A DNA stretch of 64,000 bases from Phialocephala subalpina. Lineage: Eukaryota > Ascomycota > Leotiomycetes > Helotiales > Mollisiaceae. Under the pieces are notes generated by a model that saw nothing but the letters and a program-made list of their open reading frames with translations, was not told the DNA's origin and searched no databases. The stretch is taken from the NCBI GenBank assembly GCA_900073065.1, contig FJOG01000007.1, forward strand, positions 1,411,885-1,475,884. Reading direction: 5' to 3'. This document shows positions 21,739-34,764 of the stretch, piece by piece; the first letter of the stretch is position 1; each line of letters begins with the position of its first letter. The translations under genes were made by a program, and so were the position numbers.

Positions 21739-21919
21739 ATGCCTTCCCAGAAGGACACCACTCTCCCACTACACTGGCTGTCCCTTATATTCTCGTCCTC
21801 CCCCTGAAAAAAAAGCTTTTTCCTTTCCCTTCTTTTTGATTCCTTTCTTTTTAGGGGGAGGACGAGAATATAAGGGACAACCAGTAGAGTGGGAGAATAG
21901 TGTCCTTCTGGGAAGGCAT
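21739..21919. repeat. Foldback element with 67-bp inverted arms
   Basis: Arm 21739-21805 and the reverse complement of 21853-21919 agree at 62 of 67 bases; four of five differences are C/T. The loop of 47 bases (21806-21852) is pyrimidine-rich with an AAAAAAAAGCTTTTT core. A perfect hairpin could form in DNA or RNA. No coding frame exists. It resembles a MITE or foldback transposon derivative. Confidence 0.85.
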
Positions 21920-22528
21920 GGTGGCCCTACCTAGCCATCAACCGCCCCACCTATTCCAAAATTCTAGACCCCGAACTCATCCCTGACATTGAAAAACAAA
22001 CTTCAGGGCTTGAAGCCATATCTGTACCTCAATTATCAAGCTTTTGAAAGCTAGATCATGTCTCTCGGTAACGGTTTCCGAGACTTCGATATCGTGCCTT
22101 CCATCCGGCGCGACCTCCGTTGAAACCAACGCCTCGGACCGGGAACATTGCCCTGCGTCAAAATTCCAAATCTCAAACTCAATCTTGCATTGCATTGCTA
22201 GCTCATCATTTGGTTTTTAGCTCCCGTAAAAATTTGTGTTCCTGACGATCGCTGGTTGGTGGCCGAGGAGAGAAGAAAAAGGAGGGAAGGAGGAAAGGTG
22301 TGGTGTGAATCTGAGCTGAAGCTCGAAATGGCGGGGGATGTGTTGGGTTATGCCTTCCCCAAACATCACCCAAGATCCCAATTGAAAAGAAGAACTCTCG
22401 TCATACAAGGACGGCAATCAGATTCATTCCCGATACGTTTGAACAAAATGGAAACAAGCTAATATTTGACAAAGTATTTCTGTGGTTCTGCTTTCTTACG
22501 CAAGTCTAATACGCAGTCCCTGAAGATT
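21920..22528. other. No gene recognised
   Basis: No frame looks coding. It lies between the foldback element and the 3' end of the HET-type pseudogene. Confidence 0.3.
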
Positions 22529-24715
22529 TTAGCTTGACGGGTCCTTTCTCTCCAGCTGTTCTGGTTCCTTCTCCCATTCAAAGACTTCGTCGAAACCTGC
22601 TCGGATTGCGCCGACACGCTCGAAGCAGCCATCACGTCTGCGTAGAACGAGGAAGAAGGCTTTGAAGCACCTTACGTCGTCGGGACGATCAGCGATGTTG
22701 AGTGGAACAATCTGAAGCTCGTCGTTCCGAAGGCTCGAGGCGATGCCCGAGTTGCCACTCCATGAAATTTCACTCATATACAAACCAACTGGGAGTCCAT
22801 ATAGTGTGAGGTCTGACCTCGTCGAGTCAAAAGGCCAACACATAGCTTGGCAGTGAATTCTGATGGCCCTGAATTTGATAAGTGTGGGATTCGGTAACAC
22901 TGCACAATGGTACATTGGCACCCATTGAGCAGGAAACAATCCCTTGGTATCGACAGGCTCCCCCACGCGGAGTTTCTTTACCGCAAGCTCCAGCTTGGAG
23001 AATCGTTTTGTCCGTAGTCCTCAACGTCTGCGAAGTGGGCAGTTCCTTTCCACCCTACCCAGGTCCATGAAGGGAACATAGGTCGATGCTGAGGCTAGTC
23101 TTTACGTCCATGACACCATGAAAGTGCAAAAAACAAAGAACCCATCGCGGTTAATCCTTGGAGTTTCAAAGAACAAGCCCTGGACTCCCAGTACACATGA
23201 TAGATTCGAGCAGTCATGCTCACAACCTAATTCACTGTCACAGCTTGCGGATTTATAGAGATTCAAGACGCCGAGAAAAGCACTGAGGGAATCTTGTGGG
23301 TTACTCATGTTCCGGTTGGTAAATTTTGAGACCTCAAAATGGTAGTACTCGTAATCAGAGTCGTCGGAATCCCGCATGAAGGAGTCAGGACCGATTCCAA
23401 AGGACCTATGCTTCAGTCGACTTTCAGAACGTTGTAGATCTCCGTGCTTGAAGTAGACACCCTCATCCATGGAAAACAGCAGCCGCTTAGAAAGGACCGC
23501 TTCTTGATATGTCCATGCCCGAGTATTCCAGGCTGATTGCTCTATTGTACCAACTGGGCTCCGAACATGGAAGTGATCGTATACTAGTTGACCGAGATCT
23601 GAACTGCCTGGCGGGATCTTGAGGGTGTCGTGGCCCTGGGAGGTCGCTTGCAGCATCACCATCCGACGTTGCAGCAACCAAAGTAACAGCTCCTCTGCAG
23701 TAAATATTTCCCACCCGTTGCAATTGCACAAGGTACGATGCCTCGTCCTCTTGGTCTATACATAGCTGATCAACCCACAGGTATCGAAATCCAAGTGCTT
23801 TCGTAACCCCAATTGCGTCTAAAAGGACTGCTGGGAGCTCCTGGGGAACTTTGGCTTGACCAGCGCGCCTTTCCACCTTCAGATTGCTCATTTTCCCCCA
23901 TATGTAGCTAAGGGTGACGTATGTATACGGAGTGTCGGCGCGCACAATCGTCCCTTTCTCACAGTTGATCAACTCTATACCACGTTAGCGGGATTCAGCG
24001 CGACGCATCGGTGATGATATGGGTGTTTCGGGTCCTCCTCGATCCAATCCGGATGCTTGTTTGGCTCAAAGCAGCTCTATACCTTTCCAGAAGTACGGTT
24101 TCGATCATGTAACTTGTGACTCGGACAACAGGTGAGGTACCCATGTTCCCTGAAGGAAAATTCATCCACTTCGATATCGCTCTTGACAACAGCAACAGTT
24201 ACGAAGATGGGGTCATTGTAAAATATAAAGGCGCGTCCCTCGTCCCGCTGGTGATCTTCGTAGAACGTAAAAGCGCGTAGTTGAGAAGGTCGAGATTTGC
24301 TTCGATCGAGGTCCTTATCTTTGTATATCATCCTGTGCTTGAACAGTGTATTGCACAAGGGACATCCACTGCTTAGCTCATTATCGTACTTGCCGCCAAG
24401 ATCTGCGAGGAGTATGCTCGAGTTTCCAGCGTAGCTGAACTAGTGTCTGCTCTTACATGCAATTTGACCTCTTCCACCGACCATGGAACTCGCCCTGAAC
24501 TCTGCCACTCTCTGAAGCCAGTCTTCGATCCCACTGAAATCAAGCTTTTGGCAATCATTGCAGAGTTTGTCTTGATCTGACGATGTCGAGGTGCTCGCTG
24601 CCGCATTGAGGCATCCCGGGAACCAGCCCCGAAACGACGAGGTGTGGATTTTCCGACCGGGCATCCAGCAATCGTTTGAAGTGTTTATGGCTGAAGCCGA
24701 AACTGAATATTGCAT
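22529..24715 (-). pseudogene. HET-domain (heterokaryon incompatibility) gene, multiply disrupted
   Basis: Reading down the minus strand: LCNDCQKLDFSGIEDW near 24560, SGCPLCNTLFKHRM near 24340, a HRCVALNPANV segment near 24010, then the HET core VTLSYIWGK and YLWVDQLCIDQEDEA near 23750-23920, WNTRAWTYQEAVLSKRLLF near 23490, FPSWTWVGWKG near 23050, and FFLVLRRRDGCFERVGAIR near 22650. Order and spacing are those of a long HET protein. The pieces lie in different frames. In-frame TAG stops are at 24440-24442 and 24077-24079, another lies near 23095, and frame changes occur near 23972, 23620, 23110 and 22990. Introns could explain some of these, but not the overlap of frames inside the HET core. 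HET proteins trigger cell death on fusion of unlike strains. Confidence 0.75.
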
Positions 24716-27700
24716 CTCTAGCTCACTTGGATCTAGCTCCTGCAGTCATTTTTGTCCATGACGATCGCTTTTCGTTAGGTAGTAGAGAAACGGAAAGGGC
24801 AGATGGGAAAAGAGGAGAGAAAGACGCGTCGCTTGACGCACACGTTCAATTCAGGGGAGAGGAAATAAAGAAGCGGAGCGTTTGAGGATACCGAAAAGAA
24901 TCACCGAACCAGTGCTTGTTTGAGCAGGGCAGGGTTGAACCCTCTTTCCCAACTTGAGATCAACCAAGGTCCAGGGCAGTATCAATGTCGGACTTTTTCC
25001 AATTTCAATCTCGCTGTCGCCGATATTGATTTCGATGTTGTTGGCGATGACTCCGTGACAAATTTTCTGAGTCGTTTCCTTGGCAACGGGCTAGAGAAGT
25101 ACGAAGCCTTCATCTCCTATCCTCAAGGATAAATATCAATGAACCATCCCCTCGGTATCAAAAGGGGCGACTTTTCACCCTCTCACCCTCGTAAATTTTC
25201 CGTCCCTTGAAAGAATTCCGCCGCCGCTTTGACATCAAGGAATATGCATGGAAGTTCTATCCTCCGATCTCAATTATCCGTTTTCAACCAGGGTAAGCGA
25301 GTTTAATTCAACTCTTATCATAAAGTATCAACATAATTTGTTTGAAAACGAGGATGTCCGTTTGTTGCGTGTTTGGAGTAAATTGATTGCGCCATTCTAG
25401 GAGATAGGATGTGATTAATATAGGGAGATGAGATGATTTTGAAAGGGATGAGGGATGATGGCGAGATGGTTTCGTTTTGTTGGCGATGCGAGGCTAAGCT
25501 TCAGCATGGTCTGCACGGCTGGGGAGAGAATGGATTATGGATATAATATACGTTGCGGAGGAGGTTCTCCAACGACGGTGTCGAGAGTGCGACAGGCTAA
25601 GGTGGTGAAGTTCCAAGATTGCGATGAGGCCTGCTTTCGATCACCGGTAGTGGTGAAATGATAGAGTAATTGTTTCAATATCTGTCGAATATTCAGATGC
25701 TTGATGCTTGAGGGTATTGGTGATGAATCGAGACTCATCCGTTCCTTCCCCTGCGGAAAATCCCAAACATCGGACCATATCATTCCATCCCATCGTATCC
25801 AAACAAATATTTCAAGTTAGCCTGCTACTGGGTATCAAAAATCGACATCACATCTCGAAAGATATCACGTGCAAGGATCTGGAAGCTCCCGGTGCGGAAC
25901 CAACCTTCCTGCATCCGCCGCACTTCCGCTCTGGCAACCGTTGAACGAACATCGGCGTGGGGCTCCGCTTTTTGGTAAGCGTCGGCATTTTCCCTTCCCA
26001 ATCATTCTCCCTTCTTTTCATTTTCCACTCCTCGTGCTTTCTCCGCTCCAATGCCAATGCTCCGCTCAAATGTGGAAGATCGGCACTTTTGCCTTCTATC
26101 TTGAGGATTGGTTTCCAAGCCGAGAATGGAAAGTATTCTGGACAGGTGAATCACGATGGAGTTGACAAATGTGGACCGAGACGGTACGCTCGGCGCGGCA
26201 TCTATCTCGACAGCAAATTTCCATTCAACCGGACGCTTGCTAGCGAAGCCTTCCATTGATCCGGGACTCAGTCAAATCTGGCGTCGAGGCGTTCTTCACC
26301 ACATCGAGGTCTGTGCCCGGCCGCGTCTTTCGTTTGGCGGAGAGGGCGTCCTTGGCTTCGATTGGCATCAAGCCTCGTCGCGTGGTGGAAAGTTTTGTGG
26401 GAGGGAAAAGCCCAGCCCAAATAGTCTTGGAGATGGTGGATTGGACTGTGGGGTGCGGAGGCGCAAGAGGGGATCAGGTGAGAAATGCTTGGAGAAGGAA
26501 TAGCAATCGTATGTTATCATTAAGAATGCGAACGTAACGCTTCTCCACGTTTTTTTCTTTCCGTTTTTGCTTATTCTTGGCTTGCGAATGTCAAGGTCCC
26601 AAGCCGAAGGTTCCGAATTATGTCTCTGCCGCTACGGAGGTAAATACCTAGGCATGGCACGATAGGAGGAATGGTAACCTGGGAGCGGACTTCAGGCGCG
26701 GCTACGCTGCCGAGAAAGTAATATATTTAAGTTTTGCAAAAAGGGTAGCGATTGATCGAGAGAGGTGAAAAGGTTAAGCAGTCAGCAAATAGGTTAGAGG
26801 ATGAAGTTCTTGGGTCGCTTCTCAACCAGTTGTTCGTGAAGCACTAGGCAATGATTCGTGGACGGGTAAAGTCCGTTACCAGAATTTTGAGATGATGTCT
26901 GTATCTGCTTACCGCAGACTTGCAGAGTGCTTTGCGTCTATTCGCTTTAGGCTTTGGAGGAGGAGTTGGGGTCCAGGTGAGCCTGTGAATTGAGGGCCAT
27001 AGAAGAAGCGCAGGCAAGCGCTGGGGAATTTCGAGGTGTGGTGTGGTGTGGATGCGTGTTCAGGGTCCTGTGTCCAACGATCAGATAGCTTCTAGTATGC
27101 TATTTTGGATGTGTGTCTTCAGAGAGGATATTTCGGTTTTGATGTAGCAGAAAATGTTGAGATGATTGGATGCATCTTCCCCAGAATATCATTCTTGACC
27201 CCACCACCGCCAAGTCATCACCATCCCCGCAGTCATCATCCAAAATCTGGTGAGAATTGTGAATGGTAGAACTTAGCCAAGCACGACACCATATTTGGGG
27301 TTGATAGCTGTTCTGTCTTGGGATCGCATACATTCTCTGCAGGTGATGGGCGTATGCCACGTTGTTGGCAGTACAACATCGCCTGATGAGCAGGACATGT
27401 TCCTTCCCATTCAGCTCTTGTGAGACTGCTTCGAAGCAGATTGAGGGAATCCGAGCACGAGAATTTGAAGGATCGTCCTCTTGGAACACAATCATTACAT
27501 GACCTCGGTCAGAAATATTTTCGAATTTTGTACGAAGGGTACGTCCTGCACCTCGGGTCTGCAGATAAGCTCGCATCTGCAGTATCCACTGTCGTACGCT
27601 CCAATTGAGGCATCTCGTTTGTGTCGACCACGAGGAAGACGGCTGCTGTCAGGTACTCAATATCGAACAGCACCATCTCGGCCCACAAAATTGTTTGTAC

Positions 27701-29467
27701 TTCACACTCGATCTGTTGTCGCATGTCGCAGTCTCAGAATACTCTACCTGACATATAATCTCGGTGCAATGATTGGATGAAAGCAGCATGGTCCGGGAAG
27801 ACATGCTCAGTCGGTTGATGTGGTGTTTGGCTGGGGTCGCCAAGCTGGGATTCACCAAACAAGGGGACGATCGGACTCTGCATGCAAGCCAAGAAGAGAG
27901 TTTGCAGCCCCCGACAGAATGTATTTCAGGCTCGTTACAGCGCGCTTCTACAGCGCTGTTCAGTGGTTTGAACTCACTAAATTTGGACTTCTTCGGTGAT
28001 GTTCTGGTGCTGGAGTGCAGCTTTTGGTGCTGGCACGTCCTTTAGTCAGGGCCTTCGTAAGCAATCCTTGACGCTGTCGGAACCGGGAACTGCTCTTCCA
28101 GGCCAGAAACCAAAGCTCCTAAACTCAATCCATTTCCAGCGACCAGCTCGGGCAGTGCGTCGTGTTTCTGAACTGCTGTGTCCCATGACTTGCACAACCT
28201 TCAGTGTCATCAGTCAAGACTCTCGTCCATCGCATCCGGTGAAGATGTCCAATTGTGAGACACAAGCCTCTGATGAAATAGACGAGAAAAAACCCCCCAG
28301 ACGCCCAGAACAATGTCGCATTCAGGCTAAAGGGGAAATACGATTGCCCGAACCGAGACACAGAAGGTATGCTACCCGGAACAGCCTAGCGATAAGCCTC
28401 TTTCTGCTAGTCGGCTGCACTTTTCGTCATCCCCTCCTTGTTCCAACGACACTCTGGAAGCGTCGAAGCATTGATGGATGCTTGCTGAGACCGGGGCCCC
28501 AAGCTCCAAAGCCAATTGACACGGAGATGTGCTTCGGCTCTCTGTCCATGATCGGTGCTGCTTGCTTGCGCGGCGACCAGCTCTCACGCACCAGCCAGTC
28601 AGGCACGCTGCCTTTGCTGCAAGTCGTCGTTCGATCGCAAAGGCTTGGGGGCTGAGGTCTTCGACGTGCATTCGAGTCTCGGGCACTCGTGCTGCACGGA
28701 TGAAGTCAGTGCGACCCGGCAATGGTACCGGAGCTCTGGGGACCAAAGCTGGGCTCACAATCGGATGCCTTCTCGAGTCCCTCGCACACAGTGCGTGTTG
28801 AGCAACCTTACCCGAGGGAAAAAGGCCGTTCGACAGGTCGTCAGTCGCTATGTATCAGCCGTTCCGCAGGACAGAAGGAGAGACACCGAGATTGAACAGT
28901 CGCAAGCTCGCTTTACTCCATCGATGCTTGAAGATGGTAAAGCAGACTAGGCTAGGATGAAAGGCCAGGGCCCTTGTCCGAGGTAGTATTATTTGATGGC
29001 CAACGGTGGTAGACGAGTATCAACCACTTCATGACATGGGTCGGTAAGTGTTCTAAACTGGCTCGAACGATGATTTGCTCCTCATTTCACCGTGTTCGTC
29101 GCCATCTTCCTGTGTGGAGCAGAGTGCAGAGACTGGGTGCTCCATAGTGGATAATAGTGGCAGCAATATTTCTCCATTGGAAACTCATACAGGCGCTAGG
29201 CTAGATGCACACGGTAGGTGAGCTCACCCCGGACTGCATTAACAAGCTACCCATCAACTACCCCATCATCCGGATGCCCTTGCAAATATGCTATATATGC
29301 CCATCGCCCACCGTTATGAGGCCGTTCTTAATACCTCCTGTGTTCTCTCAAACCAACGACATCCTCCTCCATCCTTCCTCTCTCGTCGGTAGCATTGGGT
29401 AGAGATATATAGCGGGCCTACAGTCTCAAGGAAGATCCTCCTCACTCACACCCACCCAACCTTCACA
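24716..29467. other. 4.7-kb stretch without a recognisable gene
   Basis: Many medium-length frames exist on both strands (for example 27100-27576 minus and 27996-28655 plus) but none shows a known motif, a consistent splice pattern or protein-like composition. I found no transposon ends, RNA gene or clear repeat. The last 300 bases are probably the promoter of the acetate transporter. Confidence 0.4.
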
Positions 29468-30582
29468 ATGGCAACCACCGCCGCCGCCGACCCAGGACTC
29501 AACAAGGAGTACAACAACGACACCGCAACTCACGATCACGCCGCTGCCACTAACGGAGGCCTTCCTCAACAACGAGCTCCATACAACTATGGCGGAAACC
29601 CACTCGCACACCTGAACACTGGAGAATCAGCTCGATTCCCAGCTTTCGGTGGTGAATTCCAACCCGGTCTCTACAAGCCCACCACTGAGCGCAAATTCGC
29701 CAACCCTGCTCCCCTGGGATTGAGCGCTTTCGCCCTCACTACTTTCGTGCTCTCGCTCATCAACGTTGGTACTCGGGATGTTACTGAGCCCAATATTGTG
29801 GTTGCACTTGCTTTCGGATATGGTGGTCTTGTTCAATTGCTCGCTGGCATGTGGTGAGTAATTTTTCCGATACGGAAATTCACATTTCCGGAAGAATTGA
29901 TACTAATTCGAGGTTTGCAGGGAAATGGCAGTAGGAAACACCTTTGGTGCCACCGCTCTCTCCTCATACGGTGGTTTCTGGCTCTCCTTCGCAATCGTCC
30001 TCACTCCTGGTGGATTCAACATCGCGGCTGGCTACGAAGGTACTGATGCCGGGAAATACGACTTTGACAACGCATTCGGATTCTTCCTTTCGGGATGGTT
30101 CATCTTCACGACTATCTTGCTGCTCTGCACACTCCGCTCCACAATCGCTTTCTTCCTGCTGTTCTTCTTCCTCGATTTGGCGTTCTTGTTCCTCTTCCTC
30201 GGATACCTGTATGCGAGCGATAGTACATTGAACAGCAACTTGATTAAGACGGGTGGATACTTTGGGTTGTTTGCTGCGTTTATGGCGTGGTATAATGCTT
30301 TGGCTGGTATTGCGGATGATAGGTACGTCTCTATTTTCCTCCTGTCTCAATTCTCCCCGATCGGGCAATTCGCACTATGGGGAAATTTATCCGGAGATTC
30401 TGCCTATTGGCAATCTCACCTCCTCAATTGGCTACATCGTCTGTCTACGCATTCAAGTGGAATATCTGCTAACGTGTCTTTACAGCAACTCATTCTTCGT
30501 CATCCCCGTCGCACACTTCCCCTGGTCCGAGAAGGGACGCGAGCGTCGCATCGCCGCCAAGTCCGAGCGCGCGACTGTTTAA
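29468..30582 (+). CDS. GPR1/FUN34/YaaH-family acetate transporter, three exons
   Basis: Exons 29468-29853, 29921-30322 and 30486-30582 give 294 residues; introns are 67 and 163 bases with GTGAGT/GTACGT donors and TTTGCAG/TTTACAG acceptors. After a disordered N-terminus, the family signature NPAPLGLS occurs at residues 79-86. Six hydrophobic segments follow, with [15 protein letters not shown], the [18 protein letters not shown] helix pair and a C-terminal [19 protein letters not shown]. Homologues (Ato/Ady2, AcpA) import acetate with protons, or export ammonium in yeast, at the plasma membrane. They are induced when acetate replaces glucose. Nothing is missing, and this is the best-preserved gene in the middle of the window. 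Confidence 0.93.
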
Positions 30583-32440
30583 ATACCCCCCTCATACATA
30601 CTCTGATCGGGTTTCGCGTTGCTTTGATATTTGACTGGGTTTGAAATGGGAAATGGATACGATATACCAAGGAATGAATTGATGGAAGGGTGGTTATGAT
30701 ACCTGGTACGAATGGGATGGGGAAATAGTACTTTAATGCGATGAGATGTTGATGGATGAATGAGGGACAAAATTCGTTGTTTTATGGAAAGAGATACATA
30801 TTGAATCTATGGTTTCTTAACACATTGTTCTACTGGCTCTTCCCTTCTCTCCCTTTCCTCTTTATTTTTTCCGTGTTTCAATTGAATGGTAGTTGGTGAT
30901 TTGATCGTCGCCAAGTGGTGACAATTATTGCGATGAGGTTCATCGCTGAAGAATGCGCCACCATCTCGCATGCAGTTTTCCCCGGAACGCCGCTGAAGTA
31001 ACGAGTAAGAACTTTGTTTTACTTTTTTTTCCCTTTTTCTCCCCGCATCTCGTTCTTCGGATTGATCATCCAAGTATCATCTGTTCTCGAATTCCAAGTT
31101 CCCACCTCATTCCTACTTCTCGTCGCTCCCTCAGAATTGCGATTGGAATTTGTTTCAATCCACCTAGCCACGACCAGGGCACCAACATCCAAATTCCACG
31201 ATCTCCACATCAAATCGCCAAAAATTCCCACCGCTTATTCCCGAACAGACGATGGATGCGATCATCGCCGCGTCCCCATAACCCCACAACAACATTCCAA
31301 ATTCCCCTCCCCACCTGACCGCCTGACCTTCGAAAATCGGCTCTCACCAGGTGCTTACTATGGGAGATCAGCGACGCTCATCCTCCCACTTGCAAAAGCT
31401 CGGTATGAAGCCATGACGTGCTGGATCTTCGGCACTCCAAACTCCCCACCATGCAAAGTCATTCTCTCCGTCCAATAATCTTGAACTCCACCAGTTCGCG
31501 GAAGGTTTCACTAATCAGCAGCGCAATAAAATGAAAGAGTTTCGAGATTTGGGTAAGTTGATTGCTTTGGTGGGAATGGCTTGGACGGGTTGGGATTGGT
31601 GGGTAGGTGAGAGGGAACGAGCGGAGGGCTGGATGGGGATCGGAGATGCGGGGTTGTGTGTGTTTGTGTGCGCGGCTCTGCTGATGGGTGAGTGACGGCG
31701 AGGCGATGGGGTGACGGTGACAGTTTGGGGTGAGGTTTTAACTATTTTTGCTTCCTGGGGAAATTATCATAGGGTTTTGGGGACGAGAGAATTATGGTTG
31801 AGTGAAGCAAGTGCTGATGAGATGTGCTGCGGGTGGGTATTGAAGGCGAGGACAGCCTGCGAGAGGGAAGCACGTCAGGATGCGCCCGCTTTTCCAAAAT
31901 TCGCTCCTGTTCCAAGTTACTCACTGCTGCATGGTTTTGCCTTTGAATTTCAACGGCAGTTTCCTGCTCGAGATTGAGAAGGACACGCGAGTCCTGAAGT
32001 CGCTCCTTCCCTCAAGTCAAGATTCACGTTCCTGCTCTTCCGTCTTACGCCACTAAAACGAGTATATTTAGTGGGACATGGGAGCTTTTCATCGCCAACA
32101 AAGACAAGAAAGGTGGCTCAGTCGTTCGACTATGTGGACCAATGGTGAGATGCTTCGTGCAGCAAAGTAGTGCTGATCTGCTGGTATGGAGTAAGATTCT
32201 CCACCCAGATTCTCTGTAATTTCTCAGTCCCAGAGACCAGGGGGCACCTCAAATACAATGCAACGTGTTTTGCTGTCATTTGTTTTGTTATTGCCACATT
32301 CCTAGAACTTGGAGAGGTAAAATGCAGAGCTATGGGTCGAGGTAGATGCAGAGAAAGCAGTCCTTGAATTGAAGCATCTCGCTACTAACAGCTCATTCAA
32401 GAATCATTTACGGAACGCACAGGCACTCAGATCGTTGAAG
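30583..32440. other. Intergenic, nothing recognised
   Basis: The 3' end of the transporter transcript lies here. Later parts hold pyrimidine tracts and short frames without motifs. A small hairpin CCACTAAA…TTTAGTGG occurs at about 32049-32074. Confidence 0.35.
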
Positions 32441-34740
32441 TAGGTCGTTTCAACTTTTCGTAGACGATGAGTTCTTGATTACCTCGAGTAAAGTGCGATT
32501 ATACACCTCTAACGCTAGAATTAGTCGTCTTCTTGGCGATTCACTTCCACGCACTCGGGTTCACGAGAGAGAGATGCGAAGTCGGTTTCCATCCCCCGAA
32601 CCTAAAGTTGCGTCTCCTCTCCTCCACTTCACTAAGCCCGAGTATATAAGGACGACATAGTTCTTCGTCTCAGTACACCAACTGGCTTCGAACCATTTGT
32701 CTTCGAGGCAGCATTGGAGTCCTTCGTGCTTCAAAGCTTCAAGCTACGTCGACGGTTTCTGCCATCCCCATAGGCAGCAAGCCGCAATCTCGTGGGAAAT
32801 TTTATCATTCGAGTAGAGAGGGAGGCACTTTCTCGAATGAGACGCGATGCATGTTCTGCCGTCATTTTCTAGATCGCTGTCTTTTTTAAAAAAGCAGAGA
32901 GTACGATACCCGACTCGAGAGTTCCGGGTCGAAGCAGAAGCCCTTCGGTCTAGACCTCGAGAAGCTGTCTTGGTATGAAGCTTCTTGCAACTCAGGCGCG
33001 AGCTCTTCATTGATTTCATGCGTGGCGAGTAAATATTTTTGGAATGTGGTCGTTGATCAACATTTCGTTGTGGATGATGAGTTCACGCCTTAGATGAGGT
33101 GTATTTATATACTCAAAGTCAGACGTGAGTAATTACTCTTGATTGTGCTTTCCTCTTCTTCTCGCACTGTCTTAGGAAGGTCACTTCATGCAAGACGGTG
33201 AACTCGTTCCTTCTTCCTCGCGCAAAGCTCCCTCTTCTTTCACCCCACCAAAACTAAGTATATAATGGACCACGGAGAAGTTCCTTCCTCAGTAAACTGC
33301 TCGGTTATTCGAAAGAGGCAAGAGGAGGTCGAGTGCTGCTGCGATGTTATGCTCAGCGAAAACGGTTTACTTTGGTTGGCCACTGGGATTCCTCGGTTGC
33401 TATTTTTGAGCAAGTTTACCATTTGGAGTGAGAGGGAAGCAGCTTCTCGAGTGAGATGCGGCACGCGTTTTGTTGTCGTTTTCTGGCGTTTCTGTATTGT
33501 TGTCATCTTTTAAAAAGTGGGAACGGTGAGAATCCTGTAGATCTCGGCTCTCAAGAGCTTCGGGTCGAATCAGAATTTCAGATGAGAGTGAGTCTGAGTG
33601 ACTCTGTCTTAAAATGAGGCTTTCCGCTGCTTGTAGCTCATGCGACTTTCCACAGAATTCACATTAATCACGAGGTCTATCACCTCGATGGTGATTGCCG
33701 AAAGAGAAGTTCTTCTCTCAGGTGAGGGGCATTTATATACTTCCTTAGGGACTCGAGTCAATAATTGTATTCTCTGCTTGTATCGTTCGCTCCTTCTTAT
33801 TTGGATTCTAAATTTAGCCAAATTAGCATGCATTCTCTAGCTCTTACTTCGAGACTTTCTTCCAATGCATTCCACATATAAATCGTCCCCCACCAGCGTC
33901 TTCGAGAGCAACACGAACTTATTGCTCGCGGTGCTTGGCATCATGGCCCCCTCCAGATACTCCCTACACTCCCTCTGCCATACTGCCACTTCTCTCTGGA
34001 TGATCGAACGGCGATGAGCTGTAGGTGTAATATTTTTAGAAGGATGTTGGTCCAGGATGGGCGGGAGACTCAAATTGTGTTGCCGAACATTCTTCTGTTG
34101 TCATTTCGAGGGTTAGAGCAATAGGCGATCTAGGAATCCATGTTTACAAACTGTGCATTAACGTGCTTCTTGCTACTTTGTCGTGATCGTCCTGAGCTCC
34201 GCCCGTCGTCTCCGACATACGCATCCTCCTGCCTTTTCATCGTTCCAAGTATGACAACCTGGCCATATCGAGAGGAATGGCGCAAGTTGGACGGAAGCTC
34301 CTTTCTCACGACAGAGAACCGGTTTTATACTCAAGTTGTAATCGGGTCAAAGCACCCGCCTGCCAGCTCTCTGCTATAGATATCACGTCAAGCTAAGTCA
34401 AAGGAGATCATCGTCCTCCTTGAGACACCATTTGGTGCGTCTGGTGTTGTATAAAAGGACGTCTTCAGCTTTTGCTCGGAGGCATTGCTAAATCCAAAAT
34501 GGGTCAAGCAAGCGAAGGCAGTCTCGATTGGAATCGTTCCCCTACAGCGGCTGCACCCATGGAATCTGTGCTCCATTAATTGCTCGCAGTATATGCCAGC
34601 GGGCTATAAGAGGCCTAATTCGGAATCTTGGGGAACCACGCAGAGGCTGCTTGTGCTGTCATGCATTCTTTCGTTATCATTTCGCAGGCCTTAAGTGATT
34701 CTGAGTCGGGGACGTCATGCTCACAAAGGCTTCATTAGAA
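32441..34740. repeat. Array of four diverged units of about 0.6 kb, each with TATA-like sites
   Basis: Several landmarks recur with the same spacing. TATATAAGGAC-like words start at about 32641, 33257, 33873 and 34449. The motif TTCTGCCGTCATTTTCT/TTTGTTGTCGTTTTCT/TTCTGTTGTCATTTCG/TTTCGTTATCATTTCG starts near 32852, 33466, 34090 and 34666. A TTATATAC-like word recurs near 32510, 33108, 33730 and 34324. Units are about 616, 620 and 580 bases apart and diverged, with indels. Each has short frames but none conserved enough to call a gene. The array may be a decayed tandem family of small genes with their promoters. Confidence 0.65.
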
Positions 34741-34764
34741 TCTTTTGTGTTGCTTCCTCACGAC

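Noticed and set aside
27100..27576. 158-codon minus-strand open frame
   Set aside because: No motif, no consistent splice context, and comparable frames exist on the other strand.
27996..28655. 219-codon plus-strand open frame
   Set aside because: Cys/Arg/Pro-rich composition typical of a chance frame; no domain and no support from flanking exons.
30323..30485. Apparent read-through extension of the transporter into its second intron
   Set aside because: The splice sites GTACGT and TTTACAG restore the family's conserved C-terminal end, so the read-through tail is intron.
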